Made by a program: the position numbers and the translations under genes. The notes below the pieces were generated by a model. It saw nothing but the letters and a program-made list of their open reading frames with translations. It ran no database searches and was not told the DNA's origin. This document shows, in pieces, positions 27,839-37,700 of a stretch of DNA of 64,000 nucleotides. Numbering within the stretch: the stretch's first letter is position 1; each line of letters starts with the position of its first letter. The stretch comes from Tenacibaculum soleae (lineage in GTDB: Bacteria; Bacteroidota; Bacteroidia; Flavobacteriales; Flavobacteriaceae), in the NCBI RefSeq assembly GCF_001693415.1, contig NZ_MAKX01000013.1, positions 186,001-250,000 on the forward strand, given 5' to 3'.

Positions 27839-27870
27839 AGGCTAAAAGTTAATCAATTTTTAGCCTTTTT
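27839..27870. terminator. Terminator between convergent genes, overlapping the phosphatase 3' end
   Basis: AGGCTAAAA (27839-27847) pairs with TTTTAGCCT (27857-27865), followed by a T-run on the plus strand. The hairpin includes the last codons of the leftward phosphatase gene. Confidence 0.6.
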
Positions 27871-28361
27871 ACTTGGGTGTTATTTTTATCAAGTGAAGTT
27901 TTAAAAGAAATCATAAATAAACTAGCATTATCGTTGTCATCCATTTGTTTGTATATTTCTGATTTTAATATTTTATTAGCAAAAGCTGGTGTGGTGTTAC
28001 TATGTCCAACAATTAAAACAGTTTTACCTAAGGTGTTTTTTTGAAAATCATCATTAAACATACTACTAGGATCGTAACTTAAAATCTTTAAATTTTTACT
28101 TTTTGCTGTCGGAGTAGCAGTTTGCTGAGTTCGGTTATAATTGGTTGAATACACAGCGTCTAAATCAATATCTTTAAAATAATTCTTCCAGTTCTCAGCG
28201 CGTTTTAATCCTATTTTATTCAAATTTGGATTTCTGTTTGTTGCATCGCTTCTGTCTTTTTCTGCATGACGAATTAAGTAGTAAGTTGTAGTTGTTTCTT
28301 TAAAATTACAAGAACCAAACACTGAAAGTGCTAAAAACAAAAGGAAAATATATTTTTTCAT
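27849..28361 (-). CDS. Histidine-phosphatase-family lipoprotein
   Basis: The 170-residue protein has a lipobox (VFGSC, about Cys 18) and the RHG-type catalytic motif as YLIRHAEKD (about 28-36). The second His lies in LIVGHSNTTP, and the NYNRTQQTA segment is also present. It is SixA/phosphoglycerate-mutase-like and probably acts on a periplasmic phosphoester; the substrate is unknown. All catalytic residues are present. It is transcribed alone. Confidence 0.88.
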   Translation of the reverse strand: MKKYIFLLFLALSVFGSCNFKETTTTYYLIRHAEKDRSDATNRNPNLNKIGLKRAENWKNYFKDIDLDAVYSTNYNRTQQTATPTAKSKNLKILSYDPSSMFNDDFQKNTLGKTVLIVGHSNTTPAFANKILKSEIYKQMDDNDNASLFMISFKTSLDKNNTQVKRLKID

Positions 28362-28397
28362 AATAAATGTTTATAAGAGCGAATATACTTAAAAAAC

Positions 28398-28426
28398 AAA
28401 AAGCGATGCTTTTAAACATCGCTTTG
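28398..28426. terminator. Intrinsic terminator after clpB
   Basis: AAAGCGATG (28400-28408) pairs with CATCGCTTT (28417-28425). A U-rich tail follows in the leftward transcript. Confidence 0.8.
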
Positions 28427-28447
28427 AATCAACTATAAAACTAACTT

Positions 28448-31051
28448 CTAATTTTCTATTAAATCAGATTGATTTCTGAAAACTAGTTTATTATCAAAAG
28501 CATCTAATAAAATAATACTATCTGTTGATATAGTTCCTGCTAAAATTTCTTTAGATAATTGGTTTAACACTTCCTTTTGAATAACACGCTTTACTGGTCG
28601 TGCACCAAATTCTGGTTGATAGCCTTTTACGGCTAAATAAGCAACAGCTTCGTCCGTAGCATCAAAAGTGATGTTTTGCTCAGCAATCATTCTTTTAACA
28701 TTATTTAATTGAATTTTTACAATTTGTTTAATGTTCTTTTCTGACAATGGGGTAAACAAGGTGATGTCATCAATTCGGTTAATAAATTCAGGACGTACGG
28801 TTTGTTTTAGTAAACCTAAAACTTCAGTTTTAGCAAGTTCCATAGTGGTGTCAATATCACCTTTTAAATTATCGAATTTTTCTTGAATTATATGGCTCCC
28901 CATGTTAGATGTCATAATAATTATGGCGTTTTTAAAATCAGCAACACGACCTTTATTATCAGTTAATCTACCTTCATCTAATACTTGTAATAAGATGTTA
29001 AAAGTATCGGGATGCGCTTTTTCTATTTCATCTAATAAAATAACAGAATAAGGTTTTCTACGAACAGCTTCTGTTAATTGCCCTCCTTCATCATAACCAA
29101 CATAACCAGGAGGCGCTCCAACTAATCTGCTTACTGAATGACGCTCTTGATATTCACTCATATCAATACGAGTCATGGCGTTTTCATCATCAAATAAATA
29201 ATCGGCTAGTGCCTTTGCCAATTCTGTTTTACCAACACCTGTAGTTCCTAAAAACAAGAAACTTCCGATTGGTTTATTAGGGTTTTGCAATCCTGACCTA
29301 GAACGGCGTACAGCATCAGCAACAGCTTCAATTGCCTCTTCTTGTCCTACGACCCTTTTGTGTAATTCGTCTTCTAATTTTAATAATTTTTCACGTTCTG
29401 ATTGTAACATCTTTGTTACTGGTACACCAGTCCATTTAGCAACAACTTCAGCTATATTATCATAAGTAACCTCTTCTTTAATCAAGGCATTTTCGCTTTG
29501 GTTTGCTAAAATTTCTTGTTGTTTTTCAAGTAATTCTTGCGCTTCCTTTATTTTTCCATAGCGTAACTCAGCAACTTTACCATAATCACCATTTCGTTCT
29601 GCTTTATCAGCTTCTAGTTTGTAGTTTTCAATATCCGTTTTTAATTGCTGAATGGTATCTACAACTGCTTTTTCTGACTGCCATTTTGCGTTAATATCAT
29701 TACGTTCTTCTTTAAAATTAGCTAAATCGGCATTTAATGATTTTAATTTAGTTTCGTCATTTTCACGTTTTATAGCTTCAATTTCAATCTCTAATTGCAT
29801 TATTTTACGATCTAAAACATCTAATTCTTCTGGTTTCGAATTGATTTCCATTCGTAATTTTGCAGCAGCTTCATCCATTAAATCGATAGCTTTATCTGGT
29901 AAAAACCGATTGGTAATATAACGTTGCGATAATTCTACTGCACCAATAATAGCTTCATCTTTAATACGTACTTTATGGTGTGTTTCATATTTGTCTTTAA
30001 TTCCTCGAAGAATAGAAATAGCACTTTCAGTATCAGGTTCATCAACGATAACTTTTTGAAAACGACGTTCTAAAGCCTTATCTTTTTCAAAATATTTTTG
30101 ATACTCATCTAAGGTTGTAGCACCAATAGCACGTAATTCACCTCGCGCCAAAGCGGGTTTTAATATATTGGCAGCATCCATAGCTCCTTGTCCGCCACCA
30201 GCACCAACTAAAGTGTGAATTTCATCAATAAATAACACAATATCTCCTTCAGATGTAGTTACTTCTTTAACAACTGCTTTTAAGCGTTCTTCAAATTCAC
30301 CCTTAAATTTAGCCCCAGCAATTAAGGCTCCCATATCTAACGAGTAAATAATTTTATCTTTTAAATTTTCAGGAACATCACCACGAATAATTCTATGCGC
30401 TAAACCTTCAGCAATGGCGGTTTTACCTGTTCCGGGTTCACCAACTAAAATGGGGTTGTTTTTTGTTCTACGAGATAAAATTTGGAGTAATCGACGAATT
30501 TCTTCATCACGACCAATTACGGGGTCTAATTTTCCGTCTTGTGCTAATTTATTTAAATTATTAGCATATTTATTTAAAGAGTTATAGGTTTCTTCGGCAC
30601 TTTGAGAGGTAACTCTTTCGCCTTTTCGTAACTCATCAATAGCTAATTTTAAATTTTTTTCGCTAACACCTTGGTCTTTTAAAACCTGTGCTATTTGACT
30701 TTTCGATTTGAAAATTGCTAAAATTAAATGTTCAATAGAAACGTACTCATCATCCATTTTTTTAGCAATAATACTTGCTTCGTTTAATGTTTTGTTAGTT
30801 TCTCTAGAAAGCATTAATTCGCCCCCCGTAACTTTAGAAAAACTTTCTAGTTGTTTTTCTAAAATTTGTTGAATCACTTCAACATTAAGGTTAAGTTTCT
30901 TTAAAATAAAAGGAAGTACATTTTCATCAACAATAAATAAAGCTTTAAAAATATGCTCATTTTCTATTTGTTGATTTCCATTGCTTTGCGCTAATTGTTG
31001 CGCTTGTTGAATGGTTTCTTGTGATTTTATTGTATAATTGTTAAAATTCAT
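28448..31051 (-). CDS. clpB: ATP-dependent disaggregase ClpB
   Basis: The 867-residue protein has the full ClpB architecture. A Clp_N repeat domain (1-145) precedes AAA+ 1 with Walker A GEPGTGKT and Walker B VLFIDEIH. An M-domain coiled coil (about 400-530) and AAA+ 2 with Walker A GTTGVGKT and Walker [12 protein letters not shown] follow, and the C-terminal D2-small domain contains [10 protein letters not shown]. With DnaK it rescues aggregated protein. The start and length fit the family. The -33/-7 promoter is visible upstream. Confidence 0.98.
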   Translation of the reverse strand: MNFNNYTIKSQETIQQAQQLAQSNGNQQIENEHIFKALFIVDENVLPFILKKLNLNVEVIQQILEKQLESFSKVTGGELMLSRETNKTLNEASIIAKKMDDEYVSIEHLILAIFKSKSQIAQVLKDQGVSEKNLKLAIDELRKGERVTSQSAEETYNSLNKYANNLNKLAQDGKLDPVIGRDEEIRRLLQILSRRTKNNPILVGEPGTGKTAIAEGLAHRIIRGDVPENLKDKIIYSLDMGALIAGAKFKGEFEERLKAVVKEVTTSEGDIVLFIDEIHTLVGAGGGQGAMDAANILKPALARGELRAIGATTLDEYQKYFEKDKALERRFQKVIVDEPDTESAISILRGIKDKYETHHKVRIKDEAIIGAVELSQRYITNRFLPDKAIDLMDEAAAKLRMEINSKPEELDVLDRKIMQLEIEIEAIKRENDETKLKSLNADLANFKEERNDINAKWQSEKAVVDTIQQLKTDIENYKLEADKAERNGDYGKVAELRYGKIKEAQELLEKQQEILANQSENALIKEEVTYDNIAEVVAKWTGVPVTKMLQSEREKLLKLEDELHKRVVGQEEAIEAVADAVRRSRSGLQNPNKPIGSFLFLGTTGVGKTELAKALADYLFDDENAMTRIDMSEYQERHSVSRLVGAPPGYVGYDEGGQLTEAVRRKPYSVILLDEIEKAHPDTFNILLQVLDEGRLTDNKGRVADFKNAIIIMTSNMGSHIIQEKFDNLKGDIDTTMELAKTEVLGLLKQTVRPEFINRIDDITLFTPLSEKNIKQIVKIQLNNVKRMIAEQNITFDATDEAVAYLAVKGYQPEFGARPVKRVIQKEVLNQLSKEILAGTISTDSIILLDAFDNKLVFRNQSDLIEN

Positions 31052-31087
31052 TGTTTTTAGTGTTTATCTTTTCCAAACAATCAAAGT

Positions 31088-31115
31088 CAAAAGTAATACC
31101 ATTAAATAAATTCAA
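31088..31115 (-). promoter_or_regulatory. Promoter for clpB
   Basis: The minus strand shows a -33 TTG (31113-31115) and a -7 TACTTTTG (31088-31095), an exact TAnnTTTG match, separated by 17 bases. It resembles the primary-sigma promoter of Bacteroidota. No separate heat-shock motif was recognised. Confidence 0.6.
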
Positions 31116-31217
31116 CTTATTGATGACAAAATGTCTTTAAAGTTAGTGTTTTACTGACTTTTTGACTTATTGTAAGGTTTCACTATCATACATCGACATA
31201 TATTAAAAATAGATTTA

Positions 31218-31610
31218 ATGGGTATATTTAATTCAATATTTGGAAATAAAGAACAAGAAGAAAAAAAGGAAGAATCTTTTATTAATTGGATTCCATTAAC
31301 TTCTTTAGAACAATTAAAAAAGATAAAAGAGCAATCTAAAAATGAGGCTGTAGCAATTTTTAAACATTCTACCCGATGTGGAATTAGTAGCATGGTAATT
31401 AAACGTTTTGTAAGTAGTTTTGATGAAAGTTTAAAAGACTTTAAAGTATACTATCTTGATTTACTTTCTTATCGAGATATCTCAGATGAAATAGGGTATG
31501 AGTTTCAGGTTTTGCATCAATCACCACAATTATTAGTAATTAAAAATAGTACTGTTGTGGCACATGCTTCTCATTATGAGATTGCTCGAATCGATTTAAG
31601 AGAATTCTAA
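31218..31610 (+). CDS. ytxJ: Bacillithiol-system monothiol redox protein YtxJ
   Basis: The 130-residue thioredoxin-fold protein has the single active Cys in FKHSTRCGISS (Cys 54) and the QSPQLLVIKN cis-Pro segment, typical of YtxJ. It is thought to act as a bacilliredoxin that removes bacillithiol from proteins. Its presence suggests the host makes bacillithiol. It is 167 bases from the clpB start in the opposite direction. Confidence 0.93.
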   Translation: MGIFNSIFGNKEQEEKKEESFINWIPLTSLEQLKKIKEQSKNEAVAIFKHSTRCGISSMVIKRFVSSFDESLKDFKVYYLDLLSYRDISDEIGYEFQVLHQSPQLLVIKNSTVVAHASHYEIARIDLREF

Positions 31611-31650
31611 AAAAGTCACGGATTTTAGCCAATTTTACTTAAATACGTCG

Positions 31651-31658
31651 TATTTTTG
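31651..31658 (+). promoter_or_regulatory. -7 promoter element for the SF2 helicase
   Basis: TATTTTTG is an exact TAnnTTTG match, with a predicted start near 31665. This leaves a short leader before the TTG start codon at 31681 and supports that start. Confidence 0.5.
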
Positions 31659-31680
31659 CTTACTACAAAAAAGTATAAAA

Positions 31681-33237
31681 TTGAGCGACGAAATCACAAC
31701 AACACAAGAAACGAAAGGGAAAAATTTATACGATTATCAGAAAGAAGCACTTTTTAAAATTTTTAAAAGTTTTGAAAATGCTCCTGAGAATTATCATTTA
31801 TTATATCAATTACCAACGGGAGGAGGTAAAACAGTAATTTTTTCTGAAATTACCCGTCAATACATCAAACATTACCAAAAAAAGGTGTTAATAATGACAC
31901 ACCGAATTGAGTTATGTAAACAAACTGCTAAAATGTTAGGCGAGTTTGGTGTAGAAAATAAAATTATTGATAGCAAAGCTAGTTTAGATGATCAAGGGCA
32001 ATACGACTGTTTTGTAGCCATGGTTGAAACACTTAACAATCGTTTAAATGACGATATGTTAGATATTTCTGATGTTGGTTTAGTTATCATAGATGAGGCA
32101 CATTACAATTCATTTACAAAATTATTTAAGTTTTTTGATAAATCGTTTGTACTTGGGGTTACAGCAACTCCGTTGAGTTCGAATATTAAATTACCAATGA
32201 AAGACAATTATGATGATTTAATTGCAGGTGAAAGTATTGGAACTTTAATTCAGAATGAATATTTAGCAAGAGCAAATGTTTTTTCATATAATGTTGGTTT
32301 AACGTCTTTAGAAATTGGAGCAAATGGAGATTATACCGTAAAGTCTTCTGAAGATTTATATACAAATACCGATATGTTATCTAAGCTTTTACAAGCTTAT
32401 GAAGAACGAGCAAAAGGAACTAAAACTTTAATTTTTAATAACGGAATTAATACGTCATTGCATGTATATGATACCTTTAAAAGAGCAGGTTATCCAATAG
32501 CACATTTAGATAATACAAACACTAAAAAAGAACGTGATTTTATCTTAAAGTGGTTTCATAAAACTCCCAATGCTATTATTACTTCGGTTAGTATTTTAAC
32601 AACTGGTTTTGATGAACCTTCAGTGAAATCAATCATATTAAATAGAGCAACAAAATCATTAACCTTATACTATCAAATGATTGGTAGAGGGTCGCGTGTT
32701 TTACCAGGGAAATCTGAATTTAATGTAATTGATTTAGGAAATAATTTTCATCGTTTTGGCCCTTGGGGAGCTGATTTAGATTGGCATAAAATGTTTAGAG
32801 CACCTAATTTTTATTTAGATAATTTATTGTCTGATGAAGAAATAGAAAACGACTTTAGATATGAATTGCCAGCAGATGTAAAAGAAGAGTTTTCAAAATC
32901 AGAAGATTTATATTTTGATGTTAAAAAAGTATATATTGATACAATTCAAGCAGGACAATCGTCAAAAAAAGTATTAGAAAAGTCAATCGTGCACCATGCA
33001 AAAATTTGTATTGAAAATAGTGAAGATGTTTTTGATGCGCTTATTTTAGCTAAAAAATTAGGTGGTGAAATAGATGACAGAATACATAGGTATTCTAAAT
33101 GTATTTGTAAAAGCACTCATAATTTTATTGATTGGTTACAAGATGATTATCGTAAAAAATTGAATTCATATTTACGCGCTAATTTTGATGAAGTTTATGA
33201 ACAAATTCATGGGCATCCACCGCCAGAAGAAGAATAA
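31681..33237 (+). CDS. DEAD/DEAH-box superfamily 2 helicase
   Basis: The 518-residue helicase has Walker A PTGGGKT (about 47-53), Walker B VIIDEAH, motif III GVTATP and the C-terminal SVKSIILNRATKSL and QMIGRGSRV motifs. It resembles the SSL2/XPB-like helicase group. The start codon is TTG, supported by the promoter spacing upstream; no ATG lies nearby in frame. The last part (about 400-518) is family-specific and not recognised. DNA or RNA substrate is unknown. A terminator hairpin follows. Confidence 0.9.
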   Translation: MSDEITTTQETKGKNLYDYQKEALFKIFKSFENAPENYHLLYQLPTGGGKTVIFSEITRQYIKHYQKKVLIMTHRIELCKQTAKMLGEFGVENKIIDSKASLDDQGQYDCFVAMVETLNNRLNDDMLDISDVGLVIIDEAHYNSFTKLFKFFDKSFVLGVTATPLSSNIKLPMKDNYDDLIAGESIGTLIQNEYLARANVFSYNVGLTSLEIGANGDYTVKSSEDLYTNTDMLSKLLQAYEERAKGTKTLIFNNGINTSLHVYDTFKRAGYPIAHLDNTNTKKERDFILKWFHKTPNAIITSVSILTTGFDEPSVKSIILNRATKSLTLYYQMIGRGSRVLPGKSEFNVIDLGNNFHRFGPWGADLDWHKMFRAPNFYLDNLLSDEEIENDFRYELPADVKEEFSKSEDLYFDVKKVYIDTIQAGQSSKKVLEKSIVHHAKICIENSEDVFDALILAKKLGGEIDDRIHRYSKCICKSTHNFIDWLQDDYRKKLNSYLRANFDEVYEQIHGHPPPEEE

Positions 33238-33310
33238 AACAATTATTTAATAAATATTAAACCTCCTATATATTAAATTCAATACTAGGAGATTTGAAAC
33301 GAAACTATTA

Positions 33311-33345
33311 AAAATCAGTAGCTACCTAGTTACTGATTTTTTTAT
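33311..33345 (+). terminator. Terminator after the SF2 helicase
   Basis: AAAATCAGTA (33311-33320) pairs with TACTGATTTT (33331-33340), followed by a T-run. The rest of the 344-base gene-free stretch to 33581 shows AT-rich sequence only. Confidence 0.7.
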
Positions 33346-33581
33346 TTACAGGTGAAATACTATTTGTTATTAGTGTCTTTTTCAGCAGCGATTTTAAAAT
33401 GCGTAAAATCTCCTTCAATATTTTTTTTCTTTACTTTTAATTAAGTGTTAACAACTGTTGTTGTAAATCAGTTTTTATCTAGATTAATAGTGTTGTGATT
33501 TGTAAAGATAGACGTGCTAATTTTTTTTAAAATAGCTTAAATAATTGATAGTATTTTTAATTTTAACGCTTTTGTTTTGAG

Positions 33582-34019
33582 TTAGATAGCTTGTTTTATA
33601 AAGTCTTCGTATTCGTAAAAAAACAACTCAAATTGGGTCATCGTTGCTACATAAAATTCGTAGCAATCACGCCATGTATTTTTATTATGGATGCTAAATT
33701 TTTTATCAAAAGGAACATATATACGACGGATAATTTTACGATTATCAAGCTCAAAGTTATCATGGTAAATAACTTCAGGTAAATATTCGGTTTCTAATAT
33801 TTTTTTTAAAGAAAGTAACTGGTCGTATAATAATATGTTAGCATCTTCATCAATATGCTCAAAATCTAAGCAAACAGATGCTTTTTTACGATCTGCCTGA
33901 AATTTAAAAGCAAATCCTTTTATTTTAGTATTGTATAACAACCATTTTCGTGGAAATGATTTACCAAAACTAGTCCAAAACTCTTTACGTAATTGTGCTG
34001 ATTCTTGTTTACTAAACAT
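33582..34019 (-). CDS. DUF4268-domain protein
   Basis: The 145-residue protein matches DUF4268, with SAQLRKEFWTSFGKSFPRKW at the N-terminus and VCLDFEH in the middle. The domain is found in restriction-modification-linked and stand-alone proteins and resembles a nuclease-like fold, but its role is unknown. Its start overlaps the stop of miaE by one base, so they form a two-gene unit. Confidence 0.85.
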   Translation of the reverse strand: MFSKQESAQLRKEFWTSFGKSFPRKWLLYNTKIKGFAFKFQADRKKASVCLDFEHIDEDANILLYDQLLSLKKILETEYLPEVIYHDNFELDNRKIIRRIYVPFDKKFSIHNKNTWRDCYEFYVATMTQFELFFYEYEDFIKQAI

Positions 34020-34600
34020 TATCCGTGTACTTTAGCAGCCGTTCCTCTATTTCTCATCATTTCTGCTTCAAAAGCAACCAAATCATCCCATTTTTTATCT
34101 ACAATTTCTCTATCTTGATATTTACGAGCAAAACCCAAAAAAACGGTATAATGATTAGCTTCTGATATCATTAAATCTTTATAGAATTTAGACAATTCTT
34201 CATCTTCCATATTTTCAGAAAAAACTTTAAAACGTTCACAACTTCTCGCTTCAATTAAAGCAGCAATTAATAAACGTTGCACCAAAGCATTGGTTCTATC
34301 TTTAGTTTTTTTGAAAAATTTTTGTAATTGAATAGCATAGTCATTTTTTTGCTCTCTTCCTAAAACCATTCCGCGTTTTACCATAAAGTCATGTACCATT
34401 TTAAAATGTTCCATTTCTTCAATGGCAATTTCGCTCATACTTTGTACAAGCTCTGTTTCTTCAGAGTAATTTATAATTATAGATACTGCATTTGAAGCCG
34501 CTTTTTGCTCTAAAAAAGCATGATCGGTTAATATCTGTTGCAAATTATCTTTGGCTATATCTGCCCAAGAGGTTTTAGTTTCAAATTGTAATCCTAACAT
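34019..34600 (-). CDS. miaE: tRNA-(ms2io6A) hydroxylase MiaE-like
   Basis: The 193-residue ferritin-like di-iron protein has metal ligands in IAIEEMEHFKMVH, EARSCERFKVF and EANHYTVF. In bacteria with MiaE it hydroxylates ms2i6A-37 in tRNAs. The 5' gene of a pair with DUF4268. Length and metal motifs fit the family. Confidence 0.9.
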   Translation of the reverse strand: MLGLQFETKTSWADIAKDNLQQILTDHAFLEQKAASNAVSIIINYSEETELVQSMSEIAIEEMEHFKMVHDFMVKRGMVLGREQKNDYAIQLQKFFKKTKDRTNALVQRLLIAALIEARSCERFKVFSENMEDEELSKFYKDLMISEANHYTVFLGFARKYQDREIVDKKWDDLVAFEAEMMRNRGTAAKVHG

Positions 34601-34745
34601 ATTCTAAATTCATTTATCGTTTGCAAAACTAAGGATTATTACATTTAAGAAACTAATAGTAACCTTATTTTTTAGTTTAAATAGCTGCTATTTTATTTTT
34701 TATAGAATTGATTCTTAAAATAGTAAGAAAAAAATATAAAAATGG

Positions 34746-34753
34746 TAACTTTG
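34746..34753 (+). promoter_or_regulatory. -7 promoter element for the alpha-2-macroglobulin gene
   Basis: TAACTTTG is an exact TAnnTTTG match lying downstream of the first in-frame ATG (34742). It therefore favours the second ATG at 34778 as the true start. Confidence 0.55.
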
Positions 34754-34777
34754 AAGTACTTCAAAAAATATTTTGCT

Positions 34778-37700
34778 ATGAAAAAAAATATAAAATTAAT
34801 TGTTTTATTGATACTGGTATTTGTTGCTAATGCTTGTAAAAAAAATACAGAATTAGAGAAAGATATAAATGCATATAACGAATATATTGCTGTTTTTCCA
34901 GAAAAAATGGTTTCTGTTACTTCAAAACTTGATTTTTTTTTAAAGAAAAAAATTAATGCGACTGTAACTAATGATGTGATAACAATTAAACCAAGTGTAA
35001 AAGGAAATGTAACATTAGATAATAATGTTATTTCTTTTGTGCCTAGTGAAAAATTGGAGAGTAATCAAGAATATAAAATTACACTTCATTTAGCTAAATT
35101 GTATGCTAATATTGATCCTGCTTTAAAAGATTTTACAATTAATGTAAAAACAAAAGAGTTGTTGTTTAATATAGCTTTACAAGCTCCAAAAGTATATACT
35201 AAAGATTGGTATTTTGTTGAAGGTGTTTTAACAGCGAGTGATGTTATTGAGAAGGAAAAGTTAGCAGAAATAGTAAGGCTAGCTTATAAAGGAAAAAAAG
35301 CTGCCATTAAATTTCAAACTTTTGAAAACCTAGCTTCTAAAGTATATTTTAAAATAGATAGTTTACAACGATTTGTTGATGATGAAAATTTAAAAGTATC
35401 ATGGAGTGGTGGTGCAATAAAATCAGCCTCAAAAGGTACACGAGAATTAACCATTACAGGAAAAAATAATTTTAAAGTTTTAAATGTAGAGGTTGCTAAT
35501 ACGGATAAACAACGGATAGAGATTAGTTTTTCTGATCCAATAAAAAAATCACAAGATTTAAAAGGCTTAATTCAGTTTAAAAATACACAAAAAAGAAATT
35601 TCACCTACAATATTGCTAATAATATAGTAACAGTTTACCCGAAATCATCTTTTAAAAACAAGGTGAATATTGAAATATTTAAAGGAATAAAAAATACCGA
35701 AAATTATAAATTAAAAGAATCATTTAGTAAAACTCTACATTTTCAACAATTAAAACCTTCGGTAAGCTTTATAAAAAGTGGAACTATTTTACCAAACTCA
35801 AAAAACCTTAAGATTAATTTTAATGCAGTTAATTTAAAAGCTGTTGATGTAACGGTTTTTAAAATTTATAAGGATAATGTATTACAGTTTTTACAGAGTA
35901 ATAACCTAAGTAATCAAGGTAATTTGCGTTATGTTGGGCGCCCTGAAGCTAAATATACAGTAAATCTTACCAATCAAGGGGTTGATTTAACCAAAGAAAA
36001 TGCCTTTGCAATTGATTTGGCTGAAATTTTAACAATTGAAGATGGTGCAATGTACCGAGTTGATTTTTCTTTCAATCAACAATATTCTAATTATTCTTGT
36101 GATGAAAACATAAATAATAGTACAATTATTTATGGTAAAAAAGAAATAGATACCAAACAGTACGACAATCCTAATTATTATAATAATGACTACTATTATA
36201 GCTATCGATGGAATGAAAGAGATAATCCATGCTCAACTTCTTACTATTATAATAAAAATAAAAGTACTAATATTTTAGCTACAAATTTAGGCGCAATCGT
36301 AAAAAGAGGTAATAACAACGCTATTTTTATAGCGGTAACTAATTTGTTAACAACCGAAGCTGTTGCAGGTGCTACGGTAACGCTATATAATTTCCAACAA
36401 CAGCCTATTATAAATGCAACAACAAATAAAGACGGAATTGCTAATTTTGATGGAATTAAAAACGCTTTTTTTGCTGTAATTACCAAAAATAAAAACACAA
36501 CTTACATTAAATTAAATGACGGAAACGCACTTTCTATGAGTAAGTTTGATGTTTCAGGATCAAAATTACAAAAAGGAATTAAAGGATATATTTATGGCGA
36601 ACGTGGTGTTTGGCGTCCAGGTGATAACTTATTTTTAACTTTTGTGTTAAATGATAATGCGAATCCGATACCTGATAATCATCCTATTAAATTTGAACTA
36701 CTTAATCCGCAGGGAAAAATAATAGAAAGAAAGGTACTTTTTAAGAATACAAATAATGTGTATGCGTATGCACCAAAAACAAAACAAGATGCCGTTACCG
36801 GAAATTGGAAATTAAGAGTAAGTGTTGGTGGTGCTGTTTTTAATAAAACACTTAAAATAGAAACAATAAAACCTAATCGTTTAAAAATAAAACTTAAAAC
36901 CAAAGCTGATTTTATAAAAGCTGATACACCAATTGAAGGAAATGTTGATGTAAAATGGTTACACGGAGCAATTGCTAGAAATTTAAAATTAGACATTAAC
37001 GGTAAGTTTACACAATCGAAAACAGTATTCGAAAATTTTAAAAATTATAATTTTGATGATGTTACGCGTAGGTTTGGTACAGAAGAATTTAAAGTATTAA
37101 AAGGAAATTTAGACAACGAAGGAAAAACAAATTTTTCGACAAAACCAAGGTTAGATAAAAAAGCTCCGGGAATGTTAAAAGCTAGTTTTATAACCAAGGT
37201 TTATGAAAATGGTGGCGATTTTAGTACCGATGTTTTTTCAAAAAAAGTATCTACATATAAAACTTATGTTGGGTTGTTAAATGCAACAGAACAACAATCT
37301 AAAAATTATTTATTTACGGATGAAAAATATACGTTTAATGTAGCAACAGTTACTGAAAATGGAGTAGGAGTTACAAATGATTTAGAAGTAAAGGTTTATA
37401 AATTATCATGGCGTTGGTGGTGGAGTACTACTGATAACGGACTTTCTAGTTATGATGGTACTCGTTATCATCAAAGTTATAAAACATTACAAGTAAAAAC
37501 CAATGCTAAAGGTAAAGGTTCGTTTGATTTGAAAATTAGTGAAAACGATTGGGGACGTTACCTTATAAAAGTTATCGATAAAAAAAGTAAGCATGTTACT
37601 TCGAATATTGCTTATTTTGATTGGCCATCTTGGTATGGAAAGAAAAAAGGAAGTCAAGATAAAACCAATGCCACGATGTTGGTTTTTACTACCGATAAAG

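Noticed and set aside
34742-34777. Upstream ATG of the alpha-2-macroglobulin gene as the start
   Set aside because: The -7 promoter element lies after this ATG, and the lipobox signal fits the later ATG at 34778.
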